The position numbers and the translations under genes were made by a program. This document shows, piece by piece, positions 12,437 through 24,803 of a stretch of 64,000 nucleotides of DNA (position 1 is the first letter of the stretch; each line of letters begins with the position of its first letter). Origin of the DNA: Deinococcus arboris (lineage in GTDB: Bacteria; Deinococcota; Deinococci; Deinococcales; Deinococcaceae); assembly GCF_009755355.1 (NCBI RefSeq), contig NZ_WQLB01000022.1, positions 1-64,000 on the forward strand. The letters are read 5' to 3'. Below the pieces are notes generated by a model. The model searched no databases, had not been told where the DNA came from, and saw nothing but the letters and a program-made list of their open reading frames with translations.

Positions 12437-13903
12437 ATGGTTCAGTCCACCTTTGCTGCCGTTCTGGATGCTCTACATGACCTTGCCCGTCTGGCCCTGC
12501 CTGCTGGACTGCTGCTGGGCACGCTTCTGATTGCCCTGCTGCTGCTGAGCCTGCTGGACCGGTCCCGCGCCCGCGCCGCGCTGAGTTGGCTGGCGGTTCA
12601 GGCGCCGCAAATCGCCGCGTGGAGCCTGGTGGCCCTGGCCCTGGGCGCGGGGCTGCTGGCCGTGACGGTCACGCGCCGCGCCGTGGACACCCGCCTCAGC
12701 GCCCAGCAGAGCGCACGCTACGCCAACGCCGCCGACCCGGACGGCGGGCAAACCGCCCAGCGGGCCCCCAGCGCCGCGCTGCTGGAAACCCGCACCTACA
12801 CCCGCAGTCTGGCCCTGCCACGCGACGTGGTGACCCGCATAGGTGTGAATGACGGCTGGACCCAATTGCTGCCGTATCTGGGAGGTGCCGCTGGCAGCGT
12901 GCAGGATCTGCAGGAAGGTTTTACGCGCCAGGGCGAGACCCTGACCTACAGCCGGGCCGTCACGCTGCTGACCGAACGGCCCGTAGACCTGGACCGGGCA
13001 TCCATCCGGGCCAACCTGGCTTTCACCGACCCGGCTGGTGGGCGTGCCAGCTTTTACAACGCCACCTTTGACGCGACCTATGCCTTCACCAATCCACTGG
13101 ACGAGGCCGCCACCATGCGCTTTTTCTTTCCCCTGCCGCAGGGGAGCGGCACCCTGAGCGGCTTTCAGTTCGTGGTGAACGGCACACCGCTGCGGCCAGG
13201 CACCGCGCTGGAGGGCGCGGCTTGGGAAGGAGAGGTTCCGGCGCGGGGCACAGTCAAGGTGCAGGTGCGTTACGCCCACCAGGGCGCGCGGGCCTGGAGC
13301 TATGTCCTGAGCCGCCGCGAGGCCTTGCGCGACCTCGACCTGACCCTCACCACCAACCGGCCAGCCAAATTTCAGCGGTACGCGCTGTTCCCGACATCCC
13401 AGACCCGTACAGCGCTGGGCAGCCAGCACACCCTCCGCTGGCGACTGACCGACGTAATTACCGCACAGGACGTGGCGGTTGTGTTTACTGGCGGCAACCT
13501 GCGGGAGACGCTGCATAAGGTGCATCTGGGACAGACAGCGGCCCTGGGTCTGGCCGCGCTACTGTGCGTGTTGTGGGCACTGACCCGGCGCCTCCCGCTC
13601 CGGCCCCTGACCCTGACAATGAGTCTGCTGGGGCTGGCACTGGGCTTTGTGCTGGGCGGCGTGCTGACGGCCTATCTGCCCCCGCTGCTGGCCGAGGGGG
13701 CAGGCAGCCTGACTGGCCTGGGGCTGGCCTGGCTGCTCCTTTCACCTGCGCATCGACGGCACCTGCGAGTTCCCCTCGTCCTGTGCGCCGCGCTGCCACT
13801 AGCCTTTCTGAGTGGCGGGCACGCAGGCTTGTTGGTTACAGCGCTGGCTACGCTGGCCTTGCTGACGCTGCAGTGGCCAGCAAGGAAGGTCAGAGCAGCA
13901 TAA
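12437..13903 (+). CDS. Multi-pass membrane protein with extracytoplasmic domain
   Basis: A 488-residue protein with two N-terminal membrane segments (about 20-42 and 58-78), a soluble region of about 290 residues rich in beta strands and aromatic positions (around FYNATFDATYAFTNP), and a block of five or six hydrophobic segments from about residue 375 to the end. The layout resembles CreD-type inner-membrane proteins, but no diagnostic motif proves it. TTGGAGG precedes the ATG, and a palindrome sits upstream. A bidirectional terminator separates it from pilC. Function unknown. Confidence 0.7.
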   Translation: MVQSTFAAVLDALHDLARLALPAGLLLGTLLIALLLLSLLDRSRARAALSWLAVQAPQIAAWSLVALALGAGLLAVTVTRRAVDTRLSAQQSARYANAADPDGGQTAQRAPSAALLETRTYTRSLALPRDVVTRIGVNDGWTQLLPYLGGAAGSVQDLQEGFTRQGETLTYSRAVTLLTERPVDLDRASIRANLAFTDPAGGRASFYNATFDATYAFTNPLDEAATMRFFFPLPQGSGTLSGFQFVVNGTPLRPGTALEGAAWEGEVPARGTVKVQVRYAHQGARAWSYVLSRREALRDLDLTLTTNRPAKFQRYALFPTSQTRTALGSQHTLRWRLTDVITAQDVAVVFTGGNLRETLHKVHLGQTAALGLAALLCVLWALTRRLPLRPLTLTMSLLGLALGFVLGGVLTAYLPPLLAEGAGSLTGLGLAWLLLSPAHRRHLRVPLVLCAALPLAFLSGGHAGLLVTALATLALLTLQWPARKVRAA

Positions 13904-13908
13904 AAGAA

Positions 13909-13952
13909 GGGCCGGTCTGGACACTACCCAGGCCGGCCCCTGCTTGCATTTT
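13909..13952. terminator. Terminator between the membrane gene and pilC
   Basis: GGGCCGGTCTGG (13909-13920) pairs with CCAGGCCGGCCC (13928-13939, with small asymmetry), followed on plus by TGCTTGCATTTTTT. The genes are convergent, with stops at 13903 and 13953. Confidence 0.75.
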
Positions 13953-15173
13953 TTATTGACTCAGCTGCCCGATGATGCTGAACATCGGCAGGAACATCCC
14001 GGCCACGATAACGCCTACGATGCCCCCTAGAAACACAATCATGATTGGTTCAATGGCGGCGGTCATACCGTCGACGGCCTCATCCACTTCTCGGTCATAG
14101 AAGTCACCCACCTTATTCAGCATGTCGTCCAGCGAACCGGTTTCTTCACCAATACTAATCATGCTGACCACCATTGGAGGGAAGACTTTGCTGGTGGCCA
14201 AACTGGAACTCATCTGTTCGCCGACCATCACCACATTTTTAGCGTTTTCAATGCTGTCTTCCACGATAGCGTTGTTGGCAGTGCCCTTCGTGATTTCGAG
14301 ACTCTCAATTATATTCACACCGCTACTAATCAGCAATCCAAAGGTCCGAGCGAATGAGCTGATAGCACTCTTTTGAAGCAAATTACCTAAAATAGGCATC
14401 CTGAGTTTAAGATCATCAATAACAACGCGCCCCTTAGGAGTCTTATAATATGCGCGGTATGCAAAGACAACGGCAGCCACGATAACAAAAATGAGCAAGC
14501 CCGAGTTCCTCAGGAAGTCCGAAACTGCCATCAACACCCGCGTAATCAGAGGGAGTGGCGCATTCAGCTGTGCCAGAATTCCCGCAAACTGCGGGACAAT
14601 AGTTGTCAAAAGAAAATAAGTAATAAGAACAGCGAAAGTGAGTACGACAACCGGGTAAGTCAAAGCACTTTTAATTTTACCGCGTAGAGCCAGCTCCTTT
14701 TCCTGAAAAGCCGAAATCCGCTCTAACACCGTATCCAACGTGCCGCTCGTCTCGCCAGCACGTACAAGGTTCACGAATAGACGGTTAAAAATCCTGGGAT
14801 ATTTGACCAATGTTTCGCTTAAGGGCGTCCCAGATTCAACATCCGTACGCATCTCTTTGACAACGCCCTGAAAGCCCTTATGTTCAATTTGCTTTTGTAG
14901 AATAGCCAGTGACTGCACCAACGGTACCCCAGCATTGATCAGGGTAGCCAGCTGCTTGCTGAAAATCGCCACCTGCTTGAGGTTAGGGGGACGATTGTCC
15001 AGAAAAGGGATCTTGATGTCAGCATTCAAACCACCTTTAGGCGGCTTGATTTCGACAATCATCAGGTTCTTGGCACGCAGGGCGTCGCGCACCTGGGTGG
15101 CCGTCTCGGCTTCCATCTGGGATTTCAGCACCTTGCCGGAGCGGTCACGCACGCGGTATTCAAAGACGGGCAT
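13953..15173 (-). CDS. pilC: Type IV pilus / type II secretion inner-membrane platform PilC
   Basis: PilC (GspF family) is the inner-membrane platform of type IV pili, used in twitching and DNA uptake. The 406-residue protein has the N-terminal FEYRVRDRSGKVLKSQMEAE segment and two repeated T2SSF domains (about 70-195 and 270-395) with membrane segments near 170, 220 and 375. GTLDTVLERI and GSLDDMLNKV are the repeated family motif. Both ends are GC-rich, but the interior (about 14130-15040) drops to near 45-50% GC with different codon use, suggesting recombination. No other pil genes adjoin. Confidence 0.93.
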   Translation of the reverse strand: MPVFEYRVRDRSGKVLKSQMEAETATQVRDALRAKNLMIVEIKPPKGGLNADIKIPFLDNRPPNLKQVAIFSKQLATLINAGVPLVQSLAILQKQIEHKGFQGVVKEMRTDVESGTPLSETLVKYPRIFNRLFVNLVRAGETSGTLDTVLERISAFQEKELALRGKIKSALTYPVVVLTFAVLITYFLLTTIVPQFAGILAQLNAPLPLITRVLMAVSDFLRNSGLLIFVIVAAVVFAYRAYYKTPKGRVVIDDLKLRMPILGNLLQKSAISSFARTFGLLISSGVNIIESLEITKGTANNAIVEDSIENAKNVVMVGEQMSSSLATSKVFPPMVVSMISIGEETGSLDDMLNKVGDFYDREVDEAVDGMTAAIEPIMIVFLGGIVGVIVAGMFLPMFSIIGQLSQ

Positions 15174-15239
15174 ACTGAAACAGTATAGGCAGCGCGTCTT
15201 GCGCCCGCCTTACAGTACGTCACACTCTGAACCCTTCCC

Positions 15240-15854
15240 ATGACCGAGCCCTTGCCTCTTCCCCACGCCCTGCTCCGGCAGGCCGCCCGCACCCTTGCAG
15301 CGGGCGGTGTGGTGGCCTATCCCAGCGAAACGGTGTGGGGGCTGGCGGCTCATCCTCAGCAGGAGGCGGGCATCCAGCGGCTGTATGCCCTAAAGGGGCG
15401 AGACGCGGCCAAACCCGTCCAGGTGTCGTGCGCCAGCGCAGCAGATGGAGCGGCACTGGTGCACCGCAGCGCCGAGTGGCATGCCCTGACCGACTGCTGG
15501 CCTGGGCCGCTGACGCTGGTGGCACCGGCCTCGGCGGACTGCCCACCCCTGCTGGCTCCGGAAGGCCGGGTGGGGATTCGGGTGCCTGACCATCCAGTCG
15601 CACTGGCCCTGCTGCGACTGTGTGGAGGCGCGCTGGCGACCACCAGTTGCAACCTCAGCGGAGAACCGGCGGCCCTGACCGAAGCGCAGGCCCAGGCGAC
15701 CGGCCTGGGCGACCTAACGCTGCCCGACGGCGGCGCGCCTTGCCTGGGCCTGCCGAGCACCGTGTTCCTGCTGCCTGAACGGCGTGTGCTGCGTGAAGGG
15801 GCGCTGCCAGAAGCGGCCCTCTGGGCGCGTCTAGCTGAAGCAGAATCAAGATGA
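15240..15854 (+). CDS. tsaC: Threonylcarbamoyl-AMP synthase TsaC/Sua5-type
   Basis: This YrdC-domain enzyme makes threonylcarbamoyl-AMP from threonine, bicarbonate and ATP for the t6A37 modification of ANN-decoding tRNAs. The 204-residue protein is a single YrdC domain: GGVVAYPSETVWGLA, the KGRDAAKPV loop, WPGPLTLV, VGIRVPDHP and TTSCNLSGEPA are all present. There is no C-terminal Sua5 domain. The stop overlaps the scpB start (ATGA at 15851-15854). Its pathway partner tsaB is at 44962. Confidence 0.95.
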   Translation: MTEPLPLPHALLRQAARTLAAGGVVAYPSETVWGLAAHPQQEAGIQRLYALKGRDAAKPVQVSCASAADGAALVHRSAEWHALTDCWPGPLTLVAPASADCPPLLAPEGRVGIRVPDHPVALALLRLCGGALATTSCNLSGEPAALTEAQAQATGLGDLTLPDGGAPCLGLPSTVFLLPERRVLREGALPEAALWARLAEAESR

Positions 15855-16390
15855 CAAACGTTTCACCACCGTTTCGCAGCCTCATTGGCGCCGCTCTTCT
15901 GGCGGCTGGGCGGCCGGTTAGTGCAGCAGAACTGGCTGGTGTGTTGGGGCTGACAGAAGACAGGACCCGGCGCGAAATAGAGGCTTTTGCCCTGCAGGTT
16001 GAAGAGGCGGGCCTGGGCTTTCTGGTTGAGGCCGTTGCGGGGGGTTACCGGCTGGTGGTGCCGCCGGTCCTGACCCCACACCTGGCGCCGCTGCTGGCGC
16101 CTCCACCTCTTCCGACCCTGAGCAGCGCGGCGCTGGAGGTCCTGGCCGTCATTGCCTACCGTCAGCCCGTGACCCGCGCCGAGATAGAGGCCATGCGCGG
16201 AGGCAGTGCCAGCACGGTCATGACCTTGCAGGAGCGGGAACTGGTCAAGGTGGTGGGCCGCGCTGACAGTGTGGGCCAACCGCTGCTGTACGGCACCACC
16301 GAGCGTTTCCTGCTGGACTTCGGCTTGACCTCACTGGACGCGCTGCCTCCACTGGACGACACCGGGTTTGCCCACCTCTTGCGTGGGTAG
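15851..16390 (+). CDS. scpB: Segregation and condensation protein B
   Basis: ScpB is the winged-helix kleisin partner that binds ScpA of the SMC condensin complex in chromosome segregation. The 179-residue protein has the two tandem winged-helix modules, with SLIGAALLAAGRPVSAAEL in the first and LEVLAVIAYRQPVTRAEIEAMRG in the second, then GQPLLYGTTERFLLDFGL, a ScpB hallmark. It is translationally coupled to tsaC by a 4-base overlap. scpA is not in the window. Confidence 0.93.
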   Translation: MTNVSPPFRSLIGAALLAAGRPVSAAELAGVLGLTEDRTRREIEAFALQVEEAGLGFLVEAVAGGYRLVVPPVLTPHLAPLLAPPPLPTLSSAALEVLAVIAYRQPVTRAEIEAMRGGSASTVMTLQERELVKVVGRADSVGQPLLYGTTERFLLDFGLTSLDALPPLDDTGFAHLLRG

Positions 16391-16538
16391 ACCCCTGGAG
16401 TCTTGACCGGCCCCTTATGCTCTCTCAGCAAAACGAGAGCGCGCCTATCAGAGATGACGATGAAGCGCGGTGGTTGCCAGAGTGAAGGCCTGTTCCCCAG
16501 CCTCAGCCTGCGAGGAAGTGCCATGCTTCCTCGCGCCG

Positions 16539-18134
<1,596 letters not shown>

Positions 18135-19163
18135 TTACTCCTCCCAGTTCAGAATTACTTTGCCGCTCTGGCCGCTCAGCATGGCGTCAAAGCCCTCCTG
18201 GTATTGCCCAATGCCGTAGTGGTGGGTAATCACCGGCGATAGGTCCAGGCCCGACTGGATCAGGGCGGCCATCTTGTACCAGGTTTCAAACATCTCGCGG
18301 CCGTAGATGCCCTTGATGGTCAGCATCTTAAAGATCACCGCGTTCCAGTCAATGTCCACCCGGCCCGAGGGAATCCCCAGCAGCGCAATCTTGCCGCCGT
18401 TGTTCATCACCTGCACCATCTGCGCAAAGGCGGGCCCAGAGCCGCTCATTTCCAGGCCCACGTCAAAGCCTTCCGTCATGCCCAGGTCGGTCATCACGGC
18501 TTTCAGGTCTTCCTGCCCCACGTTGACCGCGCGGGTGACGCCCATGCGCCGCGCCAGGTCCAGGCGGTACTCGTTCAGGTCGGTGATGACCACGTTGCGC
18601 GCGCCCACGTGTTTGGCCACGGCCGCCGCCATCACGCCGATGGGGCCGGCGCCGGTAATTAGTACGTCTTCGCCCACAAGGTCAAAGCTCAGGGCGGTAT
18701 GCACCGCGTTGCCAAATGGGTCGAAGATGGCGGCGATGTCGTCCGGGATATCGTCGGGCAGCTTGAAAGCGTTAAAGGCCGGCAGCACCAGATATTCAGC
18801 GAAGGAGCCGGGGCGGTTCACGCCCACCCCCAGCGTATTGCGGCACAGGTGGCGGCGCCCGGCGCGGCAGTTGCGGCAGTGCCCGCAGGTGACGTGGCCC
18901 TCGCCGCTGACGCGGTCGCCTATCTGAAAGCCGCGCACCTCGCTGCCGATACCGGCCACCACACCCACGTATTCGTGGCCCACGATCATGGGCACCGGAA
19001 TGGTCTTCTGCGCCCACTCGTCCCACTTGTAGATATGCACGTCGGTGCCGCAGATGCTGCCTTTCTTGACGCGAATGAGCAGGTCGTTTGGCCCCGGCGC
19101 AGGCACAGGGGCCTGGGTCATCCAGATGCCTTCTTCGGCGTGGGCTTTGCTCAGGGCGCGCAT
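18135..19163 (-). CDS. tdh: L-threonine 3-dehydrogenase
   Basis: Tdh oxidises L-threonine to 2-amino-3-oxobutyrate with NAD, the first step to glycine. The 342-residue zinc-dependent medium-chain dehydrogenase closely follows the classical enzyme: [14 protein letters not shown], the GHEYVG motif, structural-zinc cysteines in [15 protein letters not shown], the [11 protein letters not shown]ossmann loop, and [18 protein letters not shown] 19163 aligns with the family N-terminus ([14 protein letters not shown]). A GTG at 19208 is an alternative. The usual partner kbl is not adjacent. Confidence 0.95.
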   Translation of the reverse strand: MRALSKAHAEEGIWMTQAPVPAPGPNDLLIRVKKGSICGTDVHIYKWDEWAQKTIPVPMIVGHEYVGVVAGIGSEVRGFQIGDRVSGEGHVTCGHCRNCRAGRRHLCRNTLGVGVNRPGSFAEYLVLPAFNAFKLPDDIPDDIAAIFDPFGNAVHTALSFDLVGEDVLITGAGPIGVMAAAVAKHVGARNVVITDLNEYRLDLARRMGVTRAVNVGQEDLKAVMTDLGMTEGFDVGLEMSGSGPAFAQMVQVMNNGGKIALLGIPSGRVDIDWNAVIFKMLTIKGIYGREMFETWYKMAALIQSGLDLSPVITHHYGIGQYQEGFDAMLSGQSGKVILNWEE

Positions 19164-19362
19164 GGTCTGTGCCGGCGGGTTCTGGGGCAGGTGGGCGTCA
19201 GGGGTCACGGGCGCCGTTCTACCCCTCCCGGCGGCGGCGCGCAACAACCGGGACCACGAAAGGCCCCGCGCGCTGGACACCCTGACAGCCTGACCGAGTC
19301 CAAAGCCTGCGTGAAGGCGAAACCAGCGCCAGCCTGAGCCCACGTGCCTTACGCTGCGACCT

Positions 19363-19500
19363 ATGATCAAGTACCGCCGCCAGAACGCCCTGGAACCTGA
19401 AAAGGACGCCGAACTCAACGTGAATCTGGTGCCGCTGCTGTTTTTCGCGGTGGGCTTCTTGGGGGTGCGCGCCCTGATTCGTACGGTGCAGGGCCGCTAG
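19363..19500 (+). CDS. 45-residue single-span membrane microprotein
   Basis: A small frame starting [20 protein letters not shown] has a basic/acidic head, then one hydrophobic segment ([19 protein letters not shown]) and a short basic tail. Support comes from a leaderless box TACGCT 7 nt before the ATG, high G/C at third positions, and a gene immediately downstream with its own box. It probably sits in the inner membrane with the N-terminus inside. No family recognised. Confidence 0.6.
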   Translation: MIKYRRQNALEPEKDAELNVNLVPLLFFAVGFLGVRALIRTVQGR

Positions 19501-19522
19501 GCCCAGGCGCTACTCTGGGGAC

Positions 19523-19966
19523 ATGACCCAACCCACAGGCCAGCAAGCCAGCGCCCAGCAGTTTAAAAGTACCCGCAGCGGGCGTCTGGTGGTTCCCGGC
19601 TGGATGAATCTGGTTCCCGGCAAACCCGACGCCGTTGAGGTGCAGCTGGACGTGGTCCCCGAGGACCTGGGGCGCGACCAGGCCAGCCTGCTCATCGAAT
19701 ACTGGGCCACTCCCGACGACCTGACGCTGCAAAGCGTGCTGCCTATCCGGGCCTTCAGCGCTTCCCAGGAAGGCTGGTGCGCCCTGGTGCCCGCCGCCGG
19801 GCGCGTGCTGGTGCGGGCCATTGACCCCCAGCCCACGCCGCCGGTCCTGGCCAGCCACTGGATTAATGTGGACCCGGCCACGGTGCCCGGCACCACCGTC
19901 CATGTGCGCGTGGCTTTCCCGGCTGCCCCCAGCCCCGTGCAGAACCTGCTCCACCCCCGCTCGTGA
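19523..19966 (+). CDS. Hypothetical protein
   Basis: A 147-residue protein without a signal peptide or membrane segment. It is predicted to be mostly beta (runs such as RLVVPGWMNLV, AVEVQLDVVPED, WCALVPAAGRVLVRAI, TTVHVRVAF). No family recognised. TACTCT lies 6 nt before the ATG, a leaderless pattern. Its stop overlaps the next start by 4 bases (GTGA, 19963-19966), so the two form a coupled pair ahead of murJ. Confidence 0.65.
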   Translation: MTQPTGQQASAQQFKSTRSGRLVVPGWMNLVPGKPDAVEVQLDVVPEDLGRDQASLLIEYWATPDDLTLQSVLPIRAFSASQEGWCALVPAAGRVLVRAIDPQPTPPVLASHWINVDPATVPGTTVHVRVAFPAAPSPVQNLLHPRS

Positions 19967-20406
19967 CGGCGGAATCCTCCGCGCACACCCCACTGACCCG
20001 AGAGGAAATTGCGGGCGTGGAATTCGACTGGTTTGCCGCTGACCGCACCGGCCAGGTGGCGCAGTTTCTGGCAGCTGGTGACGACACGGTGCCCGCAGCC
20101 GCCCTGCGTTCCGAGGAACTACTCGAAGCGGTCCATGTCTGGATTGACACCCGACCAGCGGCTGAAGCACCCAACGCCCCGGCAGGCGGCTTTGACGACC
20201 ACTTGACGGGCCCTCAGGAGCGCGGCGCGTTCGTGTACGACTGGGTTCAGGGGCAGCCTGGGGTGTACCGCCTGGTGGCCGCCCCCCGCCACCCTCTCGC
20301 GGTGACCGACCTGCCCGACCACCTGCGCGAGTACTTGGCGCCGCTGACGCTGGCCGTGACCTTCGGCGCCCCGAAGGTGCAGATCGGGCCGCAGGGCGAA
20401 GCCTGA
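19963..20406 (+). CDS. Hypothetical protein
   Basis: A 147-residue acidic protein beginning at GTG 19963 inside the stop of the preceding gene. It has a helical N-terminal half (TREEIAGVEFDWFAADRTGQVAQFLAAG) and a beta-rich second half. No motif or family was identified. By coupling it is expected to be made in proportion to its upstream neighbour and may act with it. Confidence 0.65.
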   Translation: MTAESSAHTPLTREEIAGVEFDWFAADRTGQVAQFLAAGDDTVPAAALRSEELLEAVHVWIDTRPAAEAPNAPAGGFDDHLTGPQERGAFVYDWVQGQPGVYRLVAAPRHPLAVTDLPDHLREYLAPLTLAVTFGAPKVQIGPQGEA

Positions 20407-20497
20407 GAGGACGCGGCGCAGGTTCCCTGAGCGCTGGAGCAGCGCCCCGTCCCACTCCACGCCGCCCGGAAATCGTCAGACGCACTACAGTGGCCCG

Positions 20498-22111
<1,614 letters not shown>

Positions 22112-22172
22112 TGTCTCTTCAGAGGCTCAAGTAAGTCAAGTGCGCGTAGCAACGCGCGATATGCTGCCTCTT

Positions 22173-23993
22173 ATGAAGGAGCGTTTTCCTCAGGTCAAGC
22201 CTTCTCGGCCCCAGACGACCCGCGTAGCACCTGAGGTTGAGTCCACCTTCTCTAGTCCTAGTCCAGAGAGCCAGCAAGAACGGCAGTTCAGGCGCTGGGT
22301 GAGCCGCCCCAGCCAGTTGCAAAGGCAAGTTGCCCAGCCAGTCCTGCGAGCAGCCACACTGATACGACAGGAAGAAGAGAGGCTGAGCACCAGCCAGCAA
22401 GCTGTGCAGCGGCAACTCAAAGAGACTCAGGTGAGCGAGATGGCGTCATCTGCGCGTCCTCTTCAGGCGCAGCGGGCCGCCACGACGCAACCTACTACAC
22501 CTGCCGAGTGGGTCACGGTTATGCGTACCCGCGCTGAAGACATTGAAGGCCGCGCGCTGGATGCTCGTGGACGCTCACAATTTACGGCGTTACAGAGACA
22601 GGTCGCACAGACATTGGCTCAGGGTTTCCGAATGGACCAGGGACCAGCCCACAGCCGTTACGAAAGCTATGGCGAGCATCTGGCCACTTTGCAGCGTCAT
22701 CCCATGAGTGCTCCCGTCTCACGAGTGGTGATGGGCCTGGTGCCTGCCAGTGAACGATTGGCCTTGCAGCGCGCTGTCGACACGGCGGCGCAGCGGCAGC
22801 ACGAGCAGGCAGCGCAGCAGACCCAACAGACGCAAGTAGCTGCGTTTCAGCGGCAACTGGCTGAGCTAAACGCCGAAGCAACACAACCTGTTCTTCAGCG
22901 TATTCAGGCCCGGCGAGGCAGTGGCCATCCTCTGCCTGAAGCCATTCAGCGCCATCTGGAACAGGGCTTAAACCAGGATCTCAGCCGGGTCCGCATTCAC
23001 GATGATGCGGAGGCGAACCTCCTGGCCAAAGGCGTGAACGCAACAGCCTTTACGACGGGTAACGATATCTTTTTTCAGTCTGGTCGGTTTAGCCCCAACA
23101 CCCAATCAGGTTTGGAACTTCTGGCCCATGAAGTGACGCACACCGTACAGCAGGCTCAAGGACGGGTTGGACCGGGTATCGACCCTGATGCTGGCCTGGA
23201 GACAGAAGCGAGCATCATGGGCGCCAGGCTTGCAGCCGCGCCCCTCACGCAACGCCTCAAGACCAAGGCTACAGCGTCTGCCCCATTTTCAGCTGCCTTA
23301 CAGCGGCAAGCAGCAGTGAACGGCACATCATGGCGGGAAAGCGGCAAATTAAAAGGCAATCCGCCTGTTCGGGATGAAACGAGTCCACCAAATTCAAACA
23401 TTGTCGAGGATGAACAGCGCTACCGCACCCTGCGTGCCGGCGCACAGAAGCTCCTTCAGGGCCAGCGACAACGCGCTCAGGCACTCCTGACGCCCGACAA
23501 AAAGGGTGTACGGGATTACCGCTTCTGGTTCGCTCACGTTTACAGTTACGTCACAGCCAACGAAATTGAATTTTGCGAACAGCGCACCTTTGACTATCCC
23601 TCCTATGTTCTGCAGTGCGTTCTGTACTTCGACAAACTTTACGCTGACAATCTCAGCGCCATCAAAGGTCAGGTTGAGCCCCACTGGAAAGCCGCATTTG
23701 CGACATCCGCGCGGATGCAAAACGGGGACTATTTGCCCACACAAGTTGGGGCCGCTGTGTGGTCGCTGGTGGCTTCTATGCTGGCCCATATTCGTTTTGA
23801 CCTGCCCCGCGCTGAAGCGTGGGTGGCTCAGGGCTACCAGAAGGCTTATGGTGCCAAGCCCGCAGATTTTCGGAGTGACTTCTTTCGTATGAGTGGCGTT
23901 TTTGACAACGCTTCACGCAGCATGTTCAAAGATATTGAGCGGCTGTTGCCCGACAAACTCAATGCAGGCCCAACCGCTGTTCGCAAGATGTGA
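22173..23993 (+). CDS. DUF4157 (eCIS core-domain) protein with HEVTH motif
   Basis: A 606-residue protein. A Gln/Arg-rich helical region fills the first 240 residues. It is followed by a DUF4157 domain (about 240-345): GSGHPLPEAIQRHLEQ, then LSRVRIHDD, NATAFTTGNDIFF, and the zinc-protease-like HEVTHTVQQ (His319-His323). DUF4157 is typical of proteins tied to extracellular contractile injection systems and polymorphic toxins. The C-terminal 250 residues show no known domain. Met at 22161 or 22140 are alternative starts. GC is clearly below the chromosome average. The same frame reopens after the TGA. No sheath, tube or baseplate gene lies in the window. Confidence 0.75.
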   Translation: MKERFPQVKPSRPQTTRVAPEVESTFSSPSPESQQERQFRRWVSRPSQLQRQVAQPVLRAATLIRQEEERLSTSQQAVQRQLKETQVSEMASSARPLQAQRAATTQPTTPAEWVTVMRTRAEDIEGRALDARGRSQFTALQRQVAQTLAQGFRMDQGPAHSRYESYGEHLATLQRHPMSAPVSRVVMGLVPASERLALQRAVDTAAQRQHEQAAQQTQQTQVAAFQRQLAELNAEATQPVLQRIQARRGSGHPLPEAIQRHLEQGLNQDLSRVRIHDDAEANLLAKGVNATAFTTGNDIFFQSGRFSPNTQSGLELLAHEVTHTVQQAQGRVGPGIDPDAGLETEASIMGARLAAAPLTQRLKTKATASAPFSAALQRQAAVNGTSWRESGKLKGNPPVRDETSPPNSNIVEDEQRYRTLRAGAQKLLQGQRQRAQALLTPDKKGVRDYRFWFAHVYSYVTANEIEFCEQRTFDYPSYVLQCVLYFDKLYADNLSAIKGQVEPHWKAAFATSARMQNGDYLPTQVGAAVWSLVASMLAHIRFDLPRAEAWVAQGYQKAYGAKPADFRSDFFRMSGVFDNASRSMFKDIERLLPDKLNAGPTAVRKM

Positions 23994-24017
23994 GAGTGGA
24001 ATCTCACCCCCGCTGCT

Positions 24018-24803
24018 ATGCGCCATCTTCTGGGCGCAGATATGGCCGAGGAGCGGCTCGTTACTTGGCGGCGCATGGAGGCCCTGATGGCGCAGGGCAA
24101 AGTGCCGGCAAACCCTTACAAGCTTGGAGCGGGACAACTTGCAGGGAACGTCACCGGTCCATCTGCGCAAACTCATCTTGCGAAACTCAACGAGCTGTCG
24201 CCTACAGCCCTGCGACCTCAAATGGAAGGAATTAACGCGACGGTCCCCAACCGACTTGCGCGCGCAGCAGGAGGGGTTTCCTCAAGTCAAATGGGAGATG
24301 GAGTTTCTGAAATGCTCGCCCGGCAGTGGCAACAGCAGTTCAATCCACCAGCAAAAGGGCAGAAGGTGCCGCTCTATGGCCGGGCTTCTATGCTGCTCAC
24401 GTTCATCAGAAACCCAGCTGGTATTCCACTCCCCGGCTTTGGCACTGGCAACGTAGCCACTGGCACGGATGACACCCTGATCGTCAGCATCCTCAGGGCT
24501 TCTTCGCTTAAGGGAGATTTGACGCTCCTGATGGATATGGTTGACGCCCAGAGTCTCCTGAGTGCCATGAACGACAAAGGTCAACGCCTCACAGCCGAGC
24601 GCCTTCTGGTAGTCAGTGGCTATTACCGCCAGCTTGGCGTCATGAACGCCACCAATCAGATTCAAAAATGGGTTGAAGCAGGGAACAATAATGATAACCG
24701 CCGCCACGCTCAAACACTGTTCCGCTCTTTGCCCACGGCCATCAGAAATCAGGTTCTGACTCGCCTAGAAAAGGCAAAGATTCCAGCCGCAAGGTACAGA
24801 TGA
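24018..24803 (+). CDS. Hypothetical protein, in frame with the DUF4157 gene
   Basis: A 261-residue, mainly helical protein of unknown family. It lies in the same frame as the DUF4157 gene, separated only by one TGA (23991-23993) and eight codons. No good Shine-Dalgarno precedes ATG 24018. It could be the natural C-terminal part of a longer effector interrupted by a nonsense change, or a separate coupled gene. It ends in an ATGA overlap with the next gene. Lower GC matches the DUF4157 gene. Confidence 0.6.
   Translation: MRHLLGADMAEERLVTWRRMEALMAQGKVPANPYKLGAGQLAGNVTGPSAQTHLAKLNELSPTALRPQMEGINATVPNRLARAAGGVSSSQMGDGVSEMLARQWQQQFNPPAKGQKVPLYGRASMLLTFIRNPAGIPLPGFGTGNVATGTDDTLIVSILRASSLKGDLTLLMDMVDAQSLLSAMNDKGQRLTAERLLVVSGYYRQLGVMNATNQIQKWVEAGNNNDNRRHAQTLFRSLPTAIRNQVLTRLEKAKIPAARYR

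Noticed and set aside
19208..19418. N-terminal extension of Tdh to 19418
   Set aside because: The extra residues are not family-like and overlap the opposite-strand microprotein gene; ATG 19163 aligns with Tdh.
23991..23993. TGA as selenocysteine
   Set aside because: No selenoprotein context or visible SECIS-like stem just after it; a nonsense change or two separate genes fits better.
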